The position numbers were made by a program, and so were the translations under genes. From assembly GCA_903861115.1 (NCBI GenBank), contig CAIOTD010000189.1, forward strand, positions 1-64,000: DNA of 64,000 nt, read 5' to 3'. Under the pieces are notes generated by a model, which was not told the DNA's origin, did not search any database, and saw nothing but the letters and a program-made list of their open reading frames with translations. This DNA comes from an uncultured Burkholderiales bacterium. Its GTDB lineage: Bacteria; Pseudomonadota; Gammaproteobacteria; Burkholderiales; Burkholderiaceae_C. This document shows, in pieces, positions 62,100 to 64,000 of this stretch. Each line of letters opens with the position of its first letter. Within the stretch, counting starts at the first letter, position 1.

Positions 62100-63245
62100 A
62101 TGGAAAAGAAAATAGATGTTTTGATCAAAGGCCAAGGTGTGGTGGGTTTGGCCGCGGCACTGCATTTGTCCCAAAGGCGACTAGAAATCGCCTTGTCAAC
62201 AGACCTGACTCAACAGGGCACCCCCCCCAAACAAGATGCCAGGTATTATGCATTGAACAAATCATCTAAAGAAATTTTAGAGGCCATTGATTGCTGGCCA
62301 ACGGGCTCAGACGTGACAGAGTTGCGTGAAATGCAAATTTTTGGAGACCATGAAAGCGAATTAAGCTTTGCACCAGATCGCATGAAAATGCCTTTGGCTT
62401 GGATCGTCAAAGCGTCTAGTTTAAACATCAAACTTGTAGAAAAAATAAAGCTTCAACCCAACATCACGCAAGCACTGCATGAGGGACAGAACATCCAAGC
62501 CCCCTTGACACTGATATGCGAAGGCAAACACAGCGCCATGCGAAAAAAATTAGGTGTTGAATTTGATGTCAAGCCTTACGAGCAATCTGCATATGCCACG
62601 TTGATTGAAACAGGCTCTCCCCACCATGGCAAAGCCTTGCAATGGTTCATCGACAACGAAAGTGGACCTGAAATATTAGGCTTGTTGCCGTGCGAGGGCA
62701 ATGGATCAAACAAAATGTCTGTGATCTGGTCAATGCCAAGTCAAAAAGCCAGTGAGTACCAGAAAAAAACTGATATCGAAATTGCTGTAGCCATTGATGA
62801 AATGACAAAACACCAGTTTCCAAACCTCAAGGTGATTGGACCCTCAGCGGTTTGGCCACTTTCGGCCAGCAAGGCCAAGCAGTGGATAGGCCACTGGAAT
62901 ACTGACAGTGCTTGGGCCTTACTTGGCGACTCAGCCCATACGGTGCATCCACTTGCAGGAATGGGACTGAACTTGGGATTGGGCGACGTCGCAGAAATGG
63001 TCAAAACGCTAGAACTGAGACATGAAAAAGAATACTGGCGAAAACTAAGCGATCGATACTTACTTAGAAAATATGAACGGGCGCGTAAAACAGATATCTT
63101 AAGTGCATGGCTCTTTTGTGATGCCATTCAAAGATTATTTTCTCACCCCAGCTCGCTTGTGAAAAACTTAAGAAACAAAGGCTTGCATGGCGTACAAAAA
63201 TTTTCATTCATCAAATCCTTCTTCATGCTTCAAGCAGGCTCATAA
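62100..63245 (+). CDS. UbiH/UbiF-family FAD-dependent hydroxylase
   Basis: This is an aromatic-ring hydroxylase of the ubiquinone-synthesis UbiH/COQ6 group. From ATG 62100 it has 381 residues. FAD motifs are 'VLIKGQGVVGLAAALHLSQRRL' at the N-terminus and 'WALLGDSAHTVHPLAGMGLNLGLGDVAEMVKTL' near 275-307. The C-terminal 'RYLLRKYERARKTDILSAWLFCDAIQRLFS' is typical. The second glycine motif (GxGxxG) is slightly changed (KGQGVVG). The next gene, a DsbC-family protein 9 bases later, is a common neighbour. It likely hydroxylates a ubiquinone precursor. Confidence 0.88.
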   Translation: MEKKIDVLIKGQGVVGLAAALHLSQRRLEIALSTDLTQQGTPPKQDARYYALNKSSKEILEAIDCWPTGSDVTELREMQIFGDHESELSFAPDRMKMPLAWIVKASSLNIKLVEKIKLQPNITQALHEGQNIQAPLTLICEGKHSAMRKKLGVEFDVKPYEQSAYATLIETGSPHHGKALQWFIDNESGPEILGLLPCEGNGSNKMSVIWSMPSQKASEYQKKTDIEIAVAIDEMTKHQFPNLKVIGPSAVWPLSASKAKQWIGHWNTDSAWALLGDSAHTVHPLAGMGLNLGLGDVAEMVKTLELRHEKEYWRKLSDRYLLRKYERARKTDILSAWLFCDAIQRLFSHPSSLVKNLRNKGLHGVQKFSFIKSFFMLQAGS

Positions 63246-63254
63246 CGGTTCAAC

Positions 63255-64000
63255 ATGATTTATTTAAAACTTCAAAGAAATTTAAAGTGGCTTTTCCTAT
63301 TTATTTTTTCAACCACCTTCTTCCTTTTTGAGACAACCGCTTTTGCACAAGGACAAGAAGCACAAATAAAAAAAGTTTTGATGGAGAGAATCCCTCAATT
63401 TCCAAAAATTGAGGAAATCACCCGCTCCCCCATGAATGGCCTCTATGAGATAAGAGTAGAGGGCGACGAAATTTACTACAGCGATGCAGATGCAAATTTT
63501 TTAATTCAAGGCAATCTTATCGACACCAAATCAAGAAGAAATATCACAGAGGAGAGAATTGACAAATTAACCGCGATTGACTTTCAATCCCTCCCCTTCA
63601 AAGATGCCATCAAAATAGTCCAGGGCAACGGCAAACGACACATCGCAGTGTTTGAGGATCCCAACTGCGGTTACTGCAAACGATTTGAGAAAGATCTTCA
63701 AAAGGTCGACAATCTCACGATTCATTTATTTCTCTACCCCGTATTGGGCCAAGACTCGATTGAAAAATCAAAGAAAATTTGGTGCGCTAAAGATCAAGCA
63801 AAAGCATGGAAGGACTGGATGCAAAGAGAAGTACTTCCCACTCCAGCCATGTCAAACTGTGACGCTTTGGCCTTAACCAGAACCGTTGAATTTGGCAGAA
63901 AACGTAAAATCAACGGTACACCCACCATCGTCACTGCGGATGGGGTCCGTGTGCCCGGAGCGATCAATACCGCTCAAATCGAAAAATTACTGACAGAGGG
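63255..64000 (+). CDS. DsbC-family thiol:disulfide isomerase, 3' partial
   Basis: This ORF runs off the window and is not listed in the ORF track. From ATG 63255 it reads a signal peptide ('LKWLFLFIFSTTFFLFETTAFAQG'), an N-terminal DsbC dimerisation-type domain with 'YEIRVEGDEIYYSDADANFLIQGNLID' (about 66-92), and a thioredoxin domain. The latter has the active site 'VFEDPNCGYCKRF' (CGYC, about 137) and the cis-Pro segment 'KINGTPTIVTADGVRVPGA' (about 218). It should isomerise wrong disulfides in the periplasm, relevant for Cys-rich cytochromes. Only the extreme C-terminus is missing. Confidence 0.92.
   Translation, partial: MIYLKLQRNLKWLFLFIFSTTFFLFETTAFAQGQEAQIKKVLMERIPQFPKIEEITRSPMNGLYEIRVEGDEIYYSDADANFLIQGNLIDTKSRRNITEERIDKLTAIDFQSLPFKDAIKIVQGNGKRHIAVFEDPNCGYCKRFEKDLQKVDNLTIHLFLYPVLGQDSIEKSKKIWCAKDQAKAWKDWMQREVLPTPAMSNCDALALTRTVEFGRKRKINGTPTIVTADGVRVPGAINTAQIEKLLTE

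Overview
The window is a gene-dense chromosomal segment of a betaproteobacterium. It is most likely a member of the Burkholderiales with a Comamonadaceae-like gene order and moderate GC. The evidence is the order lolB-ispE-tRNA-Gln-prs-rplY-pth, the cox cluster rpoH//SCO-ctaB-ctaA-surf1-ctaE-cox11-ctaD-ctaC, the order yqgE-ruvX-pyrR-pyrB-pyrC'-plsC, three Bug-type solute-binding proteins, and rubredoxin-thiD-hemL. I see no insertion sequence, prophage, CRISPR array or plasmid signature. No intergenic stretch exceeds about 300 bases without a gene.

Layout. 0-4 kb holds housekeeping genes (partial lolB, ispE, tRNA-Gln, prs, rplY, pth). 4-9.4 kb holds a ferredoxin, coaD, rsmD and an M16 peptidase pair on the minus strand, divergent from ftsY. 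9.6-13.2 kb holds a Bug solute-binding protein, an MmgE/PrpD protein, and rpoH behind a perfect CIRCE operator. The Bug and MmgE genes occupy the place where ftsE-ftsX sit in the classical ftsY-ftsE-ftsX-rpoH order. 13.3-22.7 kb is a complete aa3-type cytochrome c oxidase locus with structural subunits, heme A synthesis, copper and assembly factors, and three very small membrane proteins. 22.9-24.3 kb holds a BioC-like methyltransferase and trmL.

24.5-36.4 kb is a catabolic, accessory-looking region. One side has a TSUP exporter, a RutE-like nitroreductase, a Dabb protein, a Bug protein and a SnoaL-like protein, divergent from an FAD-dependent aromatic-type monooxygenase and a ferredoxin-NADP reductase. 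The other side has pcaI-pcaJ-pcaF followed by two 3-hydroxyisobutyrate-dehydrogenase-like genes and another Bug gene. Together these suggest import and oxidation of organic acids or aromatics ending in succinyl-CoA and acetyl-CoA, but the ring-cleavage enzymes are not in the window.

36.5-41.6 kb holds a DUF1841 protein, a cytochrome c4, a MoxR ATPase/small membrane protein/VWA cassette, tRNA-Arg(CCT) and a transglutaminase-like exported protein. 41.7-48.2 kb is a sulfur-oxidation locus. soxY-soxZ-soxA-soxX-soxB plus a TlpA-type thioredoxin diverge from a flavocytochrome c sulfide dehydrogenase pair, and soxCD is absent from the window. The SoxAX proteins look like the monoheme-SoxA, long-SoxX type.

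48.3-64 kb returns to housekeeping genes: plsC; pyrimidine genes with a dihydroorotase homologue that lacks the metal-binding HxH; ruvX, yqgE, photolyase, rubredoxin, thiD, hemL, purH, dusB-fis, a YqaA protein, ychF, a UbiH-family hydroxylase, and a DsbC-family protein cut by the window end.

The least routine observations are the CIRCE element on rpoH, the displaced ftsEX position, the orphan pcaIJF/Bug region, the sox locus architecture, and the atypical MoxR/VWA cassette. I did not find one system that I can confidently call undescribed.
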